64,000 bases of DNA from Burkholderia sp. S171 (GCF_009766085.1 NZ_LMUF01000015.1:1-64000); one strand, 5' to 3'; positions 55,388-63,952 are shown, numbered from the stretch's first letter. Program-made: numbers and translations. Notes: a model not told the origin generated them from the letters alone.

Positions 55388-56398
55388 ATGCATTCGATTC
55401 AACTCGCCCTCTGGGCCGTTATTACGCTCGTCGTGGTCGCACTCGTGTTCGACTTCATGAACGGCTTCCACGACGCCGCCAACTCCATCGCAACCGTTGT
55501 GTCCACGGGCGTGCTGAAACCTCAGCAAGCCGTGGCGTTCGCCGCCGCGTTCAACGTCATTGCGTATTTCGTCTTCCATTTGAAGGTCGCCGCCACCGTT
55601 GGCAGAGGGACGATTGACCCAGCTATTGTCGATCAGTATGTGATCTTCGGCGCGCTTGTCGGGGCGATCGGCTGGAACATCATTACGTGGCACTACGGCA
55701 TTCCGTCGAGTTCGTCACACGCGCTGATCGGCGGCCTGGTCGGCTCGGCGTGGGCGAAGTCAGGGTGGGGCTCGCTGAATATGGAGGGCTTGCTCAAGAC
55801 CGTCTCGTTTATCTTTATCTCGCCGGTGCTGGGTTTTGTGCTCGGATCGCTGTTCATGCTGATCGTGTCGTGGATGTATTTCCGCACGCCACCGTCCAAG
55901 GTGGACCGGCGATTCAGGCGCTGGCAGCTGATATCGGCGGGGTTGTATAGCCTTGGGCACGGCGGCAATGATGCGCAGAAAACAATTGGCGTTATCTGGA
56001 TGCTGCTGATTGCGGCGGGTTATTGGTCAGCTTCGGCCGATGCGCCACCACTCTGGGTGATCGGCGGATGTTATCTGTCGATGGGACTCGGAACACTGTT
56101 CGGCGGCTGGCGCATCGTGCGCACCATGGGCCAGAAGATCACGAAGCTCAAGCCCGTCGGCGGATTTTGCGCGGAGTCGGGCGGGGCGATTACGTTGTTC
56201 GTCGCGTCGTTTCTCGGTATTCCCGTGTCGACCACGCACACGATCACAGGCGCGATTGTCGGCGTCGGTGCGACGCAGAAGTTCAGCGCTGTGCGTTGGG
56301 GCGTGGCGGGGAACATCGTCTGGGCCTGGATCCTGACCATTCCGGCGTCTGCCGTCATGGCCGCCGCCGCATGGTGGCTCGGACATCGCTTTCTTTGA
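55388..56398 (+). CDS. pit: Inorganic phosphate transporter (Pit family)
   Basis: A 336-residue low-affinity phosphate:H+ symporter that carries metal-phosphate complexes across the inner membrane. Both halves of the inverted Pit repeat are visible: DFMNGFHDAANSIATVVSTG near the N-terminus and SLGHGGNDAQKTIGVIWM in the middle, with GIPSSSSHALIGGLVG and GIPVSTTHTITGAIVG re-entrant signatures. About ten helices are expected. Coupled to the DUF47 gene just upstream, a common pair. Confidence 0.96.
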   Translation: MHSIQLALWAVITLVVVALVFDFMNGFHDAANSIATVVSTGVLKPQQAVAFAAAFNVIAYFVFHLKVAATVGRGTIDPAIVDQYVIFGALVGAIGWNIITWHYGIPSSSSHALIGGLVGSAWAKSGWGSLNMEGLLKTVSFIFISPVLGFVLGSLFMLIVSWMYFRTPPSKVDRRFRRWQLISAGLYSLGHGGNDAQKTIGVIWMLLIAAGYWSASADAPPLWVIGGCYLSMGLGTLFGGWRIVRTMGQKITKLKPVGGFCAESGGAITLFVASFLGIPVSTTHTITGAIVGVGATQKFSAVRWGVAGNIVWAWILTIPASAVMAAAAWWLGHRFL

Positions 56399-56410
56399 AC
56401 GAACCACTCG

Positions 56411-56436
56411 CGGGTGACTTGTTTTTAAGTCACCCG
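56411..56436. other. Hairpin between convergent pit and SDR genes
   Basis: CGGGTGACTT and AAGTCACCCG form a 10-bp stem with a T-rich 6-base loop. A T-run does not follow on either strand, so it is a weak terminator candidate. Confidence 0.45.
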
Positions 56437-56447
56437 GGCTTCGTGCG

Positions 56448-57254
56448 TCAAATCAGTGGCGCGCTGACACCGTCCATCGGAATGATCGCGCCCGATACGT
56501 AACTCGCCCGGCGGCTCGCCAGAAACAGCGCAACGTCTGCGATCTCCTCGGGTTTCGCGTATCGCCCAAGCGGCACCTTTGCCTGACTTAGCGCCAGCGC
56601 TTCATCTCGCGTGACACCCAGTCTCTGCGCCTCGAGCGCCAGCGATTCCTCCACACGTTCCGTCAACGTCGCGCCCGGATTGATCGCGTTGATGCGAATG
56701 CCCAGTTTCGCGTAATGATGCGCGAGACCGACAGTTGCCAGCATCAGCGCCGCATTTGCCGCGCCGCCCGCGATATGAATATCGCTCGCGAATTTCCCTC
56801 CCATCCCGATGATGTTCACGACCGCACCCGGCTCGGCCTTGGGGTTCGCTTTCAGCCGTTCGGCCATTTGCTTCAGCACGGCTTGCTGGGGGTAGATGCA
56901 GGGGAAATATTTCGCGTCCATCGCGGCCTTGTAGCCCGCGGCATCGAGAAGATCGGGATCGTAGCGTTTAGCGGCGCCCGCGCAATTTACAAGAATATCG
57001 ATCGGGCCTAACGCGCCTGTCGCTTCCTCCACTACGTCTTGCGCGCTGTGCGCTTCGTGCAGATCGGCACGCGCGAGATGCACGTGAAAACCATCTTTCG
57101 CGAGTTCTTCGCGCGCGCGGGCGAGGTTTGCCGGATCGCGTGAAACAATCGCGACGCGCGCGCCTTCCGCTGCAAATGCCCGCGCGCACGCGAAGCCAAT
57201 CCCCTTGCTGCCGCCCGTGATGAGCACGATCTTGCCGGCGAGTCCCAAGTCCAT
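56448..57254 (-). CDS. SDR family oxidoreductase with atypical active site
   Basis: A 268-residue short-chain dehydrogenase/reductase. The cofactor site is normal: ITGGSKGIG near the N-terminus, SRDPANL after strand 2 and VNCAGAA at 89-95. The usual YxxxK active site is not: the aligned stretch DIHIAGGAANAALM has His160 where Tyr is expected and Gly164 where Lys is expected, and the Ser strand reads NIIGMGG. A comparable loss of Lys is known in some SDR subgroups. The ATG at 57254 has AGGAG 8 bp upstream; a GTG three codons earlier overlaps that site. Substrate unknown, catalysis uncertain. Confidence 0.88.
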   Translation of the reverse strand: MDLGLAGKIVLITGGSKGIGFACARAFAAEGARVAIVSRDPANLARAREELAKDGFHVHLARADLHEAHSAQDVVEEATGALGPIDILVNCAGAAKRYDPDLLDAAGYKAAMDAKYFPCIYPQQAVLKQMAERLKANPKAEPGAVVNIIGMGGKFASDIHIAGGAANAALMLATVGLAHHYAKLGIRINAINPGATLTERVEESLALEAQRLGVTRDEALALSQAKVPLGRYAKPEEIADVALFLASRRASYVSGAIIPMDGVSAPLI

Positions 57255-57407
57255 GAAGTTCACTCCTGTCGAGGCCGATGGTCGATTCGACGGTCAATTC
57301 GATGACGCGTGAAATCGTGATCGAGACACGATAGCAGACGCTGGGAAGTGTGTGCGGTTCGGGAAAGCGCGCTGGAAGCGAGTTGAACGCGAGCGACGGA
57401 TAACGGC

Positions 57408-58610
57408 TCAGTAGCTGCCGTTGGCAAACTTCGCGATGGGGTCGTCGGCGGCAGCGGGACGCGTGGGCGTGAGTGAATTGGTGGAGGCGCGCATCACGTG
57501 TGCGGATGGGTCGGTCGCGGGAATCCGGCCAACCGATGAGGGTTGCTGCGCTTGCACTGAGCGCACCTGCTGCGCGGCGAGGCGGGCGGTGGGCGGCGGC
57601 GGTTCGAAGGCATCGGCAGCGGCTGCGATTGGATCAGGCGCATTCGATGCCGCAGCCACTGCATTCGATTCAGCCTGCGATTCAGCCTGCAATTCGCGCG
57701 GCGGCGAGATTGCGTTTGCTGCTTGCGATTGACGCTGTGCGGCGGAAAGCGAGGATGGCGGCGGTTCGAACGGATCGGCGCCGGAGCGGGCCGTGGCGAC
57801 GGCCGGCGACACCGCACCCGCCGATTGCGCTTGCCGTTGTGCGGCTGACAACGCGGGCGGCGGCGGTTCGAACTGATCGGCGGCGGTACGGTAGGAGCCT
57901 GCGGGTGGTGCCGTCATTGGCGGAGCGCGCGGCGGTTCATAGCGCTCGGCGGTGGTCGCTCCGTTGGCCGTCGCTGCAACCTGCGTCGATGACCGGCTTG
58001 ACGCGCCATCCACCGGGACGGGGACTGGCGAGGCTAGGTAAGTGGGTGCATCGAACGGAGCCGGCGCGGCTTTCGGCGGCGCGACGCGCCGGATGCCATC
58101 GAAACGCTTGGCCCAATAAGGATTGGTGAGGTAATCGAGCCGCACGGTGCCGCCTGTCGACGGCGCGTTCACGAAGCGCAGCTTACCCACGTAGATGCCG
58201 ACGTGCGAATGCGGCCGGCCTGTAGTGTTGAAGAAAATCAGGTCGCCAGGGGCAACTTCGTCAGGCTCGATCGACTCGCCGCGCACACTCATGTCCGCGG
58301 TCGTGCGCGGCAGATTCACCGATGCCGCCCGATCCACCACATAGCGCACCAGCCCGCTGCAATCGAAACCTGCCTCCGGCGTGTTGCCTCCCCATCGATA
58401 CGGCACGCCCACAAGCGACATAGCCTGAATGGAAATTTCCTCGCGCCCGACGCTGTGATCGACGAAATTCGGGAAGCCGGACGGTGTGGCAAACGTGCGA
58501 TTAGACGCGGTAGCGTTCGATGCAGCCGGCGCACGCGACACCCGCGTCGGCGCGCTGGAGCACGCGGCAACGAGGAGGGTGAGGAGCAGCAGTGACCAGA
58601 GTCGACGCAT
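57408..58610 (-). CDS. NlpC/P60 lipoprotein with Pro-rich repeat tail
   Basis: A 400-residue lipoprotein with a peptidoglycan endopeptidase domain. The lipobox is LVAAC (Cys17). The NlpC/P60 domain (about 55-180) has the catalytic Cys84 in FDCSGLVRY and His136 in HSHVGIYVG; the third polar residue is probably Asn148. After it comes a long Pro/Ala/Gln/Ser-rich tail (about 180-400) with repeated FEPPP units at Phe247, Phe281 and Phe335 and a YEPP at about 224. The tail is likely disordered and could span the periplasm or bind a partner. Most homologues are much shorter (near 170-200 residues). Monocistronic. Confidence 0.9.
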   Translation of the reverse strand: MRRLWSLLLLTLLVAACSSAPTRVSRAPAASNATASNRTFATPSGFPNFVDHSVGREEISIQAMSLVGVPYRWGGNTPEAGFDCSGLVRYVVDRAASVNLPRTTADMSVRGESIEPDEVAPGDLIFFNTTGRPHSHVGIYVGKLRFVNAPSTGGTVRLDYLTNPYWAKRFDGIRRVAPPKAAPAPFDAPTYLASPVPVPVDGASSRSSTQVAATANGATTAERYEPPRAPPMTAPPAGSYRTAADQFEPPPPALSAAQRQAQSAGAVSPAVATARSGADPFEPPPSSLSAAQRQSQAANAISPPRELQAESQAESNAVAAASNAPDPIAAAADAFEPPPPTARLAAQQVRSVQAQQPSSVGRIPATDPSAHVMRASTNSLTPTRPAAADDPIAKFANGSY

Positions 58611-58783
58611 TCGGCGGGGCGAGCGGAGGGTGAACGTGAACGCTCGCCATGATGGCGGTCTCGCGATACTAGCCCGTCAGACGGGGCGCGAGCAAGTTTT
58701 CTTGATAAGTCACTTGAGGTTTACGCTGTAAGTGTTGCTCCGGAGAAACGTATTTTCAGGCTCAAAACGCGCTGAAAAGACAT

Positions 58784-58818
58784 AAAAAAGCCCGGCAAGC
58801 GATGCTTGCCGGGCTTTC
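58784..58818 (-). terminator. Terminator of the PIN-PhoH gene
   Basis: The perfect stem AAAGCCCGGCAAGC / GCTTGCCGGGCTTT with a 4-base loop, followed on the minus strand by a run of T. It lies 16 bp past the stop codon. Confidence 0.92.
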
Positions 58819-58833
58819 AAGCGTGTCGAAAAT

Positions 58834-60699
58834 TTAAAGAATCTCGGACGCGTAATCCGCCAGACGTGAGCGTTCGCCGCGCGCGAGCGTGACGTGACCA
58901 CTATGCGTCCAGCCCTTGAAGCGGTCGACCACGTACGTCAGGCCCGAACTGCCTTCCGTCAGGTACGGCGTGTCGATCTGCGCGATATTGCCCAGACACA
59001 CGATCTTCGTCCCCGGACCGGCGCGCGTGACGAGCGTTTTCATCTGCTTGGGCGTTAAATTCTGCGCCTCGTCGATGATCACGTACTTGTCCACGAAAGT
59101 CCGGCCGCGCATGAAGTTCATGCTCTTCACCTTCAGGCGCGATCGGATCAGTTCCTGCGTGGCGGCGCGGCCCCATTCGCCGGCGGCATCGTCGGTCTTT
59201 TGCAGGACTTCGAGGTTGTCGTCGAATGCGCCCATCCACGGCTGCATTTTTTCCTCTTCCGTACCCGGCAAGAAGCCGATGTCTTCGCCAACCGGAACCG
59301 TCGCACGCGTCACGATGATCTCGTTATAACGCTTGTCGTCCAGCACTTGCGCGAGGCCGGCGGCCAGCGCCATCAAGGTCTTGCCGGTACCGGCCTGACC
59401 CAGCAGCGTAACGAAATCCACGTCGGGGTTCATCAGCAAATTCAACGCGAAATTCTGCTCGCGATTGCGCGACGTAATGCCCCACACATTGTTCTTGTGG
59501 TGGCTGTAATCGCGCAGCGTTTGCAACAGCGCTGTCTTGCCATTCAACTCGCGCACGATGCCGTAGAACGAAGGTTCGCCGTTCTGCGGTTCGAAATAAA
59601 CGAACTCGTTCACCAGCATGGACGCGCATTGCGGACCGGTCACACGGTAATACGTCGTGCCCGTCTTCGTTTCTTGCCAGCTTTCCATGCCCTTCGCGTG
59701 CTTCGTCCAGAAGTCCGAAGGCAACGCGCGTACGCCGGAATAGAGCAGGTCCTTGTCTTCCAGCACCTGGTCGTTGAAATAATCTTCAGCGGGCAGGCCG
59801 AGCGCGTGTGCCTTGATGCGCATGTTGATGTCTTTCGACACCAGCACGACCTGGCGATCCGTGCGTTCCTTTTGCAGCGCGCGAACTACGCCGAGAATCT
59901 GGTTGTCGGCCTTGCCGACCGGCAGGCCTTCGACCGGCTCAATGTCGGTCAGCGTGGTCTGGAAGTACAGGCGACCGGTCGCATCGCGATTGCCCAGCGC
60001 GGACAATGGCAAGCCTGCCGACATCTCGCCAACATGGGCGACCAATGCATCCAGCGTGCGGCTCACCTGACGCGCATTGCGCGCCACTTCCGACATGCCC
60101 TTCTTGTGGTTATCGAGTTCCTCGAGCGTCATCATCGGCAGATAGACGTCGTGTTCCTCGAACCGGAACAGCGATGACGGATCGTGCATCAGCACGTTCG
60201 TGTCGAGCACGAACAGCTTGCCGATCTCGTTTTCCGGCTGACCGCGCTGACGGCGTTTCTGCTGGCCGCGCGGTTGACTTGCAGCGGCCACGGGCGCAGC
60301 CGGTGCTTCGGCGCGCGACGGCGAGCGTGCCTCGACCGGCGCACGAGCGACAGCCGGCGTGGTTTCGACCTGTTCGGCAGGCGCCGCAGCGGGTTGCAGC
60401 AACGCCGCCGTTTGTTTCGTGCGGCGGGTGCGCGAGGCGGGCGCTGAGTCGGAGGCTTCCACCGCCGAGCCTTTGGCCGCGTTCGCCAGTGTCTCGCTTG
60501 CTATGGCGCGTAGCGTATTGGCGGTGTTCGCGGCAGCAGGCCGCGAAGCACCGACGCTCGCGCCAAAATCGTTTTCGGTTTCAACTGGATCGCCGTCGCT
60601 TGCCTGCTTTTTCGATGTTCGGGCAGGCCGGGCTTTGGCTTTGTATTCTTCAGACGGCAGGAGGTTGCCGAGCTTGACGGGTGCGGTAGGCAAAGGCAT
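58834..60699 (-). CDS. PIN domain-PhoH family ATPase
   Basis: A 621-residue fusion of a PIN nuclease-like domain and a PhoH-type P-loop ATPase, the PhoH2 architecture linked to RNA unwinding and cleavage. Residues 1-155 are low-complexity Ala/Pro/Arg-rich sequence ending in a basic patch (GQQKRRQRGQ). The PIN domain begins KLFVLDTNVLMHDPSS with Asp166. The ATPase part has Walker A GQAGTGKT at about 434-441 and Walker B YVIIDEAQN, followed by TRAGPGTKIVCLGN. The ATG at 60699 is the only plausible start. Own terminator; bcp lies upstream on the same strand, 470 bp away. Confidence 0.93.
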   Translation of the reverse strand: MPLPTAPVKLGNLLPSEEYKAKARPARTSKKQASDGDPVETENDFGASVGASRPAAANTANTLRAIASETLANAAKGSAVEASDSAPASRTRRTKQTAALLQPAAAPAEQVETTPAVARAPVEARSPSRAEAPAAPVAAASQPRGQQKRRQRGQPENEIGKLFVLDTNVLMHDPSSLFRFEEHDVYLPMMTLEELDNHKKGMSEVARNARQVSRTLDALVAHVGEMSAGLPLSALGNRDATGRLYFQTTLTDIEPVEGLPVGKADNQILGVVRALQKERTDRQVVLVSKDINMRIKAHALGLPAEDYFNDQVLEDKDLLYSGVRALPSDFWTKHAKGMESWQETKTGTTYYRVTGPQCASMLVNEFVYFEPQNGEPSFYGIVRELNGKTALLQTLRDYSHHKNNVWGITSRNREQNFALNLLMNPDVDFVTLLGQAGTGKTLMALAAGLAQVLDDKRYNEIIVTRATVPVGEDIGFLPGTEEEKMQPWMGAFDDNLEVLQKTDDAAGEWGRAATQELIRSRLKVKSMNFMRGRTFVDKYVIIDEAQNLTPKQMKTLVTRAGPGTKIVCLGNIAQIDTPYLTEGSSGLTYVVDRFKGWTHSGHVTLARGERSRLADYASEIL

Positions 60700-60963
60700 G
60701 GTTTTCCTCGATAGGATTCGGATCGTATGTCGTGCGTCGCCTGTCGCATCCTGCGTGGATCTTTCAGGCCCTAGGCTTTCAGTCGGAGGCCGGACGTCGA
60801 TGCAGTTTGCGCCCGGAGACGCGCTTCGGTTTCGAAAACGCCGGTTCGCCTAGATTTCGATCGGCTCCTTGGAAGTTGCGTCCTGAAGAAAACGGGCATG
60901 AAACACACGGACGGCGCGGGACGCCCAGAGGGCGCACGCTGCGGGAAAGGAAGCGTCCGCAAA

Positions 60964-61000
60964 CAAAAAAGCCGCCGTCCCGGACGATGGGACCAGCGGC
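60964..61000 (-). terminator. Terminator downstream of bcp
   Basis: On the minus strand AGCCGCTGGTCCC pairs with GGGACGGCGGCT (small internal mismatch) and is followed by TTTTTTG. It lies 173 bp past the bcp stop, leaving a long structured 3' segment. Confidence 0.8.
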
Positions 61001-61173
61001 TCGACAGCGCCTGCTTCAAAGCGCCTTTCAGCTTCCGCCACGCCCCAGAATTGCTGGCGTGGCGTGTAGCGGGACCCCGTGCCGGTCGCGGGGGAAACCG
61101 CGAAACACCGGACGCTACGCAAAGAGAAATGGAGAGAAGGGCAAGCGCTCATTGCGAATCAATATAACGTGCC
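61001..61173 (-). ncRNA. Candidate structured 3' UTR or small RNA behind bcp
   Basis: Between the bcp stop and its terminator lies 173 bp containing a strong hairpin (CGCCACGCC at 61036-61044 with GGCGTGGCG at 61056-61064) and further GC-rich self-complementary segments around 61064-61100. TATATT at about 61161 on the minus strand might be a -10 box, but no good -35 is placed. Could be an independent sRNA or just the end of the bcp mRNA. I could not match it to a known RNA family. Confidence 0.3.
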
Positions 61174-61635
61174 TCAAAGCGCTTGTACAGCTTCCACAAT
61201 CTGCTCGACGTGGCCTGGAACCTTTACGCCACGGAACTCGCGGCGAAGCACGCCGTTCGCGTCCAGCAGGAAGGTCGAACGCTCGATTCCGCGTACTTCC
61301 TTGCCATACATTTTCTTCATTTTGATGACACCAAAGAGCGTGCAAATCGCTTCGTCAGAGTCGGAAACCAGCGTGTACGGCAGTTCCAGCTTGGCCTTGA
61401 AATTGTCGTGCGACTTCACGCTGTCACGCGAGATACCGATCACCTCAGCGCCTGCCTTCTTGAATTGCGCATAAAGATCACGGAACTGCAGGCTTTCCGT
61501 CGTGCAGCCGGGCGTGTTGTCTTTCGGATAAAAAAACAGCACGACTTTTTTGCCTCGCAGACTAGACAGCGAAAAGTCGCCGCCGGTTGCGGGCGCGGTG
61601 AAATCGGGAACGGGTTGATCGACTGCGATCGGCAC
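61174..61635 (-). CDS. bcp: Thioredoxin-dependent peroxiredoxin Bcp/PrxQ
   Basis: A 153-residue peroxiredoxin that reduces hydroperoxides. VPDFTAPATGGDFSLSSL and the peroxidatic Cys44 in YPKDNTPGCTTES are clear, and RSTFLLDANGVLRREF closes the fold. The resolving Cys found five residues later in E. coli Bcp is replaced (CTTESL), and the only other Cys is Cys98 in EAICTLFG. The enzyme may therefore work as a 1-Cys type or use another resolving partner (inference). Monocistronic or with the 3' structured region. Confidence 0.94.
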   Translation of the reverse strand: MPIAVDQPVPDFTAPATGGDFSLSSLRGKKVVLFFYPKDNTPGCTTESLQFRDLYAQFKKAGAEVIGISRDSVKSHDNFKAKLELPYTLVSDSDEAICTLFGVIKMKKMYGKEVRGIERSTFLLDANGVLRREFRGVKVPGHVEQIVEAVQAL

Positions 61636-61996
61636 GAAGTTTCTCCTTTGTCGACCGGAGTGGGCGTGTAGAACAGGGTTGGCGCTTTAGCGCTTACCTG
61701 GTCCTATAGCGCTGGCTCCGGTCCCATGAAAGATGGTTGTTGTTGTCGGGTGATGCGTGTCCGTACTCCGGTTTCTGGAGAGCGAGCACTTTGGAACGGT
61801 AGTGCGGATCCGGGGGAAGCTTGAGGCGTCGGGGTAAGGCGTGGTCCGGCTGGGTTTGATCTGACTTGGCACCTGCGTGCCCGGTTCGGCAGAGCCGAAT
61901 CGGCCGAATCGGCCGCCCGAGTTTGAAAAATATCTTGCTCGGTCGAGCCTAAAACAAGCGTCAGACGTGCACGTGCTTCAATCCGCCCGACGTGTA
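61636..61996. other. Intergenic region, arnD end to bcp start
   Basis: About 360 bp between two minus-strand genes, containing the bcp promoter. A short run of GAATCGGCC units at about 61895-61915 is a minor tandem repeat. Nothing else recognised. Confidence 0.45.
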
Positions 61997-62893
61997 TTAA
62001 TCCGGCTGCAATATCAGCTCGCCCGCGCGGCCTGGAATCTCGCCCCACGCGACAGGGTACGTGGGCAGCGTCGCGCGGTCCAGCGTCGCATGATAGTCGC
62101 CCATCGTGCAGAAGCTGTGACCTTGTGCGCTCCAGCCGGCCAGCAATTGCTCGAATACGCCGGCCAGCTTTTGTCCCTCAAGTTCGGCGTGCAGCGTGTA
62201 CACCTGGTCCTGCGCCTGCTTCGACGTCAGCCCCAGCAAATGCGCGGCCACGTTGCTCACGTCCACGCCATCCACACCGAGGATTTCATCCAGCGTAGGC
62301 AGCGTGGTTGGCATCTGGATGTGATTCAGCGTCCGGCCGTCGAGCACGGGAATGTAGGGCGTATGGCCACGGCCGTCGGACGCGTATTTCATGCCCCAGG
62401 CGTCGATCTGTTCGAACGCGTAGCCGTTCATCTGCCAGCCTGCCGCGCCGTGCGTAACAGGCGGCGTGCCGAAGATCTCGGCGAAACGTGCATGGCTGCG
62501 CTGCATCTGGCCGGCTGTCCACTCGCGATCGCCGGCACGGACATTGTCCTGCCAGTACACGTGATCCCACGTGTGGATGCCGCACTCGAAGCCCGCTTCG
62601 TGAATCGCGCGCATTTCGGCAACCGCACGGCGGCCGATATCCGGCCCCGGCAAGAGCACGCCGTACATCAGCGTCTTGATGCCGTAATGCTCGACCACCG
62701 ACGTCCGCGACACCTTCTTGAGAAACCCCGGGCGAAACACGCGGCGCAATGCCCAGCCGGTGTGATCGGGTCCGAGGCTGAACAGGAACGTGGCGCGGGC
62801 GTGGTATTTGTCGAGCAGGCGTGCCAGATTCGGCACGCCTTCACGCGTGCCGCGCAGGGTGTCGACGTCGATTTTCAGAACGATGCGAGCCAC
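61997..62893 (-). CDS. arnD: 4-deoxy-4-formamido-L-arabinose-phosphoundecaprenol deformylase ArnD
   Basis: ArnD removes the formyl group from undecaprenyl-phosphate-linked Ara4FN, giving the L-Ara4N donor that masks lipid A phosphates and confers polymyxin resistance. The 298 residues show the NodB/polysaccharide deacetylase fold: KIDVDTLRGTREGVP with the metal/catalytic Asp, ATFLFSLGPDHTGWA, and IHTWDHVYWQDN carrying metal His residues. It starts 9 bp after the stop of the decarboxylase gene, so they share a transcript. Confidence 0.94.
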   Translation of the reverse strand: MARIVLKIDVDTLRGTREGVPNLARLLDKYHARATFLFSLGPDHTGWALRRVFRPGFLKKVSRTSVVEHYGIKTLMYGVLLPGPDIGRRAVAEMRAIHEAGFECGIHTWDHVYWQDNVRAGDREWTAGQMQRSHARFAEIFGTPPVTHGAAGWQMNGYAFEQIDAWGMKYASDGRGHTPYIPVLDGRTLNHIQMPTTLPTLDEILGVDGVDVSNVAAHLLGLTSKQAQDQVYTLHAELEGQKLAGVFEQLLAGWSAQGHSFCTMGDYHATLDRATLPTYPVAWGEIPGRAGELILQPD

Positions 62894-62902
62894 GCGCCGT
62901 CC

Positions 62903-63952
62903 TTAAGACTGATCTTCGACAAGGCGCCGCGCCGTGCCTACATCGCCGCGATAGGCTTCGAAAATCTTGCGCAACGCGTCGTCCATGGTCGCAACCGGCT
63001 TCCAGTCGAGTTCCTGGATCGTGTTGTCGATCTTCGGCACGCGGTTCTGCACGTCTTGGTAACCCGAGCCGTAGTAGTCGCCCGAAGACGTCTCCACGAG
63101 TTGAACCGTCTTCGCGCTCTCTGCGTATTCGCTGATCTCGTTCGCCAGCTTCAACATCTTGTGCGCGAGTTCGCGGACCGAGAAGTTATTGCTCGGATTG
63201 CCGATGTTATAGATCTTGCCCGTCGCCACGCCGTTCTTGTTTTCGATGATCTTCATCAACGCGCCGATGCCGTCATCAATGTCCGTGAACGCACGCTTTT
63301 GCGCGCCGCCATCGACGAGGCTGATGTTTTCACCGCGCACGATGTGACCCAGGAATTGCGTCACTACGCGTGAGCTGCCTTCCTTTGGCGTGTAGATCGA
63401 GTCGAGGCCCGGGCCGATCCAGTTGAATGGGCGGAACAGCGTGAAGTTCAGGCCTTCCATGCCGTAACCCCAGATCACGCGGTCCATCAACTGCTTCGAA
63501 CACGCGTAGATCCAGCGCGGCTTGTTGATCGGGCCGTAGGTCAGTTGCGATTCTTCGGGATCGAATTGCTCGTCGGTGCACATGCCGTACACCTCGGACG
63601 TCGACGGAAACACGAGGTGCTTACCGTATTTCACGGCCGAACGCACGATAGGCAGGTTCGCTTCGAAGTCGAGTTCGAACACGCGTAGTGGCTGCTTGAC
63701 GTAGGTGGCTGGCGTGGCGATAGCAACCAGCGGCAGGATCACATCGCACTTCTTGATGTGATACTCGACCCACTCTTTGTTGATCGTGATGTCGCCTTCG
63801 AAGAAATGCATGCGCTCGTGGTTGGCGAGGTCGCCGAGACGGTCGCGTTGCATGTCCATACCGAAGACTTCCCAGTCGGTCGTCTCGAGAATGCGCTTGG
63901 AGAGGTGGTGGCCAATGAAGCCGTTGACACCCAGGATCAGGACTTTTTTCAT
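62903..63952 (-). CDS. UDP-glucuronic acid decarboxylase (ArnA C-terminal-type), stand-alone
   Basis: A 349-residue extended SDR equivalent to the dehydrogenase/decarboxylase half of E. coli ArnA, which oxidises UDP-glucuronate to UDP-4-keto-arabinose. Seen: the NAD loop GVNGFIGHHLSK, PSTSEVYGMC, the catalytic Tyr-Lys pair in WIYACSKQLMDR and RPFNWIGPGLD. The formyltransferase half is absent, so it must be a separate gene, probably just beyond the window. It precedes arnD in the same operon. The start MKKVLILG is 48 bp from the window end. Confidence 0.93.
   Translation of the reverse strand: MKKVLILGVNGFIGHHLSKRILETTDWEVFGMDMQRDRLGDLANHERMHFFEGDITINKEWVEYHIKKCDVILPLVAIATPATYVKQPLRVFELDFEANLPIVRSAVKYGKHLVFPSTSEVYGMCTDEQFDPEESQLTYGPINKPRWIYACSKQLMDRVIWGYGMEGLNFTLFRPFNWIGPGLDSIYTPKEGSSRVVTQFLGHIVRGENISLVDGGAQKRAFTDIDDGIGALMKIIENKNGVATGKIYNIGNPSNNFSVRELAHKMLKLANEISEYAESAKTVQLVETSSGDYYGSGYQDVQNRVPKIDNTIQELDWKPVATMDDALRKIFEAYRGDVGTARRLVEDQS

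Larger units (their letters stand above)
60700..61173. other. Non-coding stretch between bcp and the PIN-PhoH gene
   Basis: About 475 bp without a convincing gene. The half nearest bcp is rich in hairpins and ends in a terminator at 60964-61000; the half near the PIN-PhoH gene should contain that gene's promoter. A 100-codon minus-strand frame (60850-61152) runs straight through the terminator and is not believed. Confidence 0.5.

Noticed and set aside
60850-61152. 100-codon minus-strand frame between bcp and PIN-PhoH genes
   Set aside because: Reads straight through a strong terminator and the hairpins; no ribosome site.
61001-61173. 6S RNA identity for the structured stretch behind bcp
   Set aside because: The fold does not show the open central bubble of 6S RNA that I would expect, and the usual zapA/ygfA neighbours are absent.
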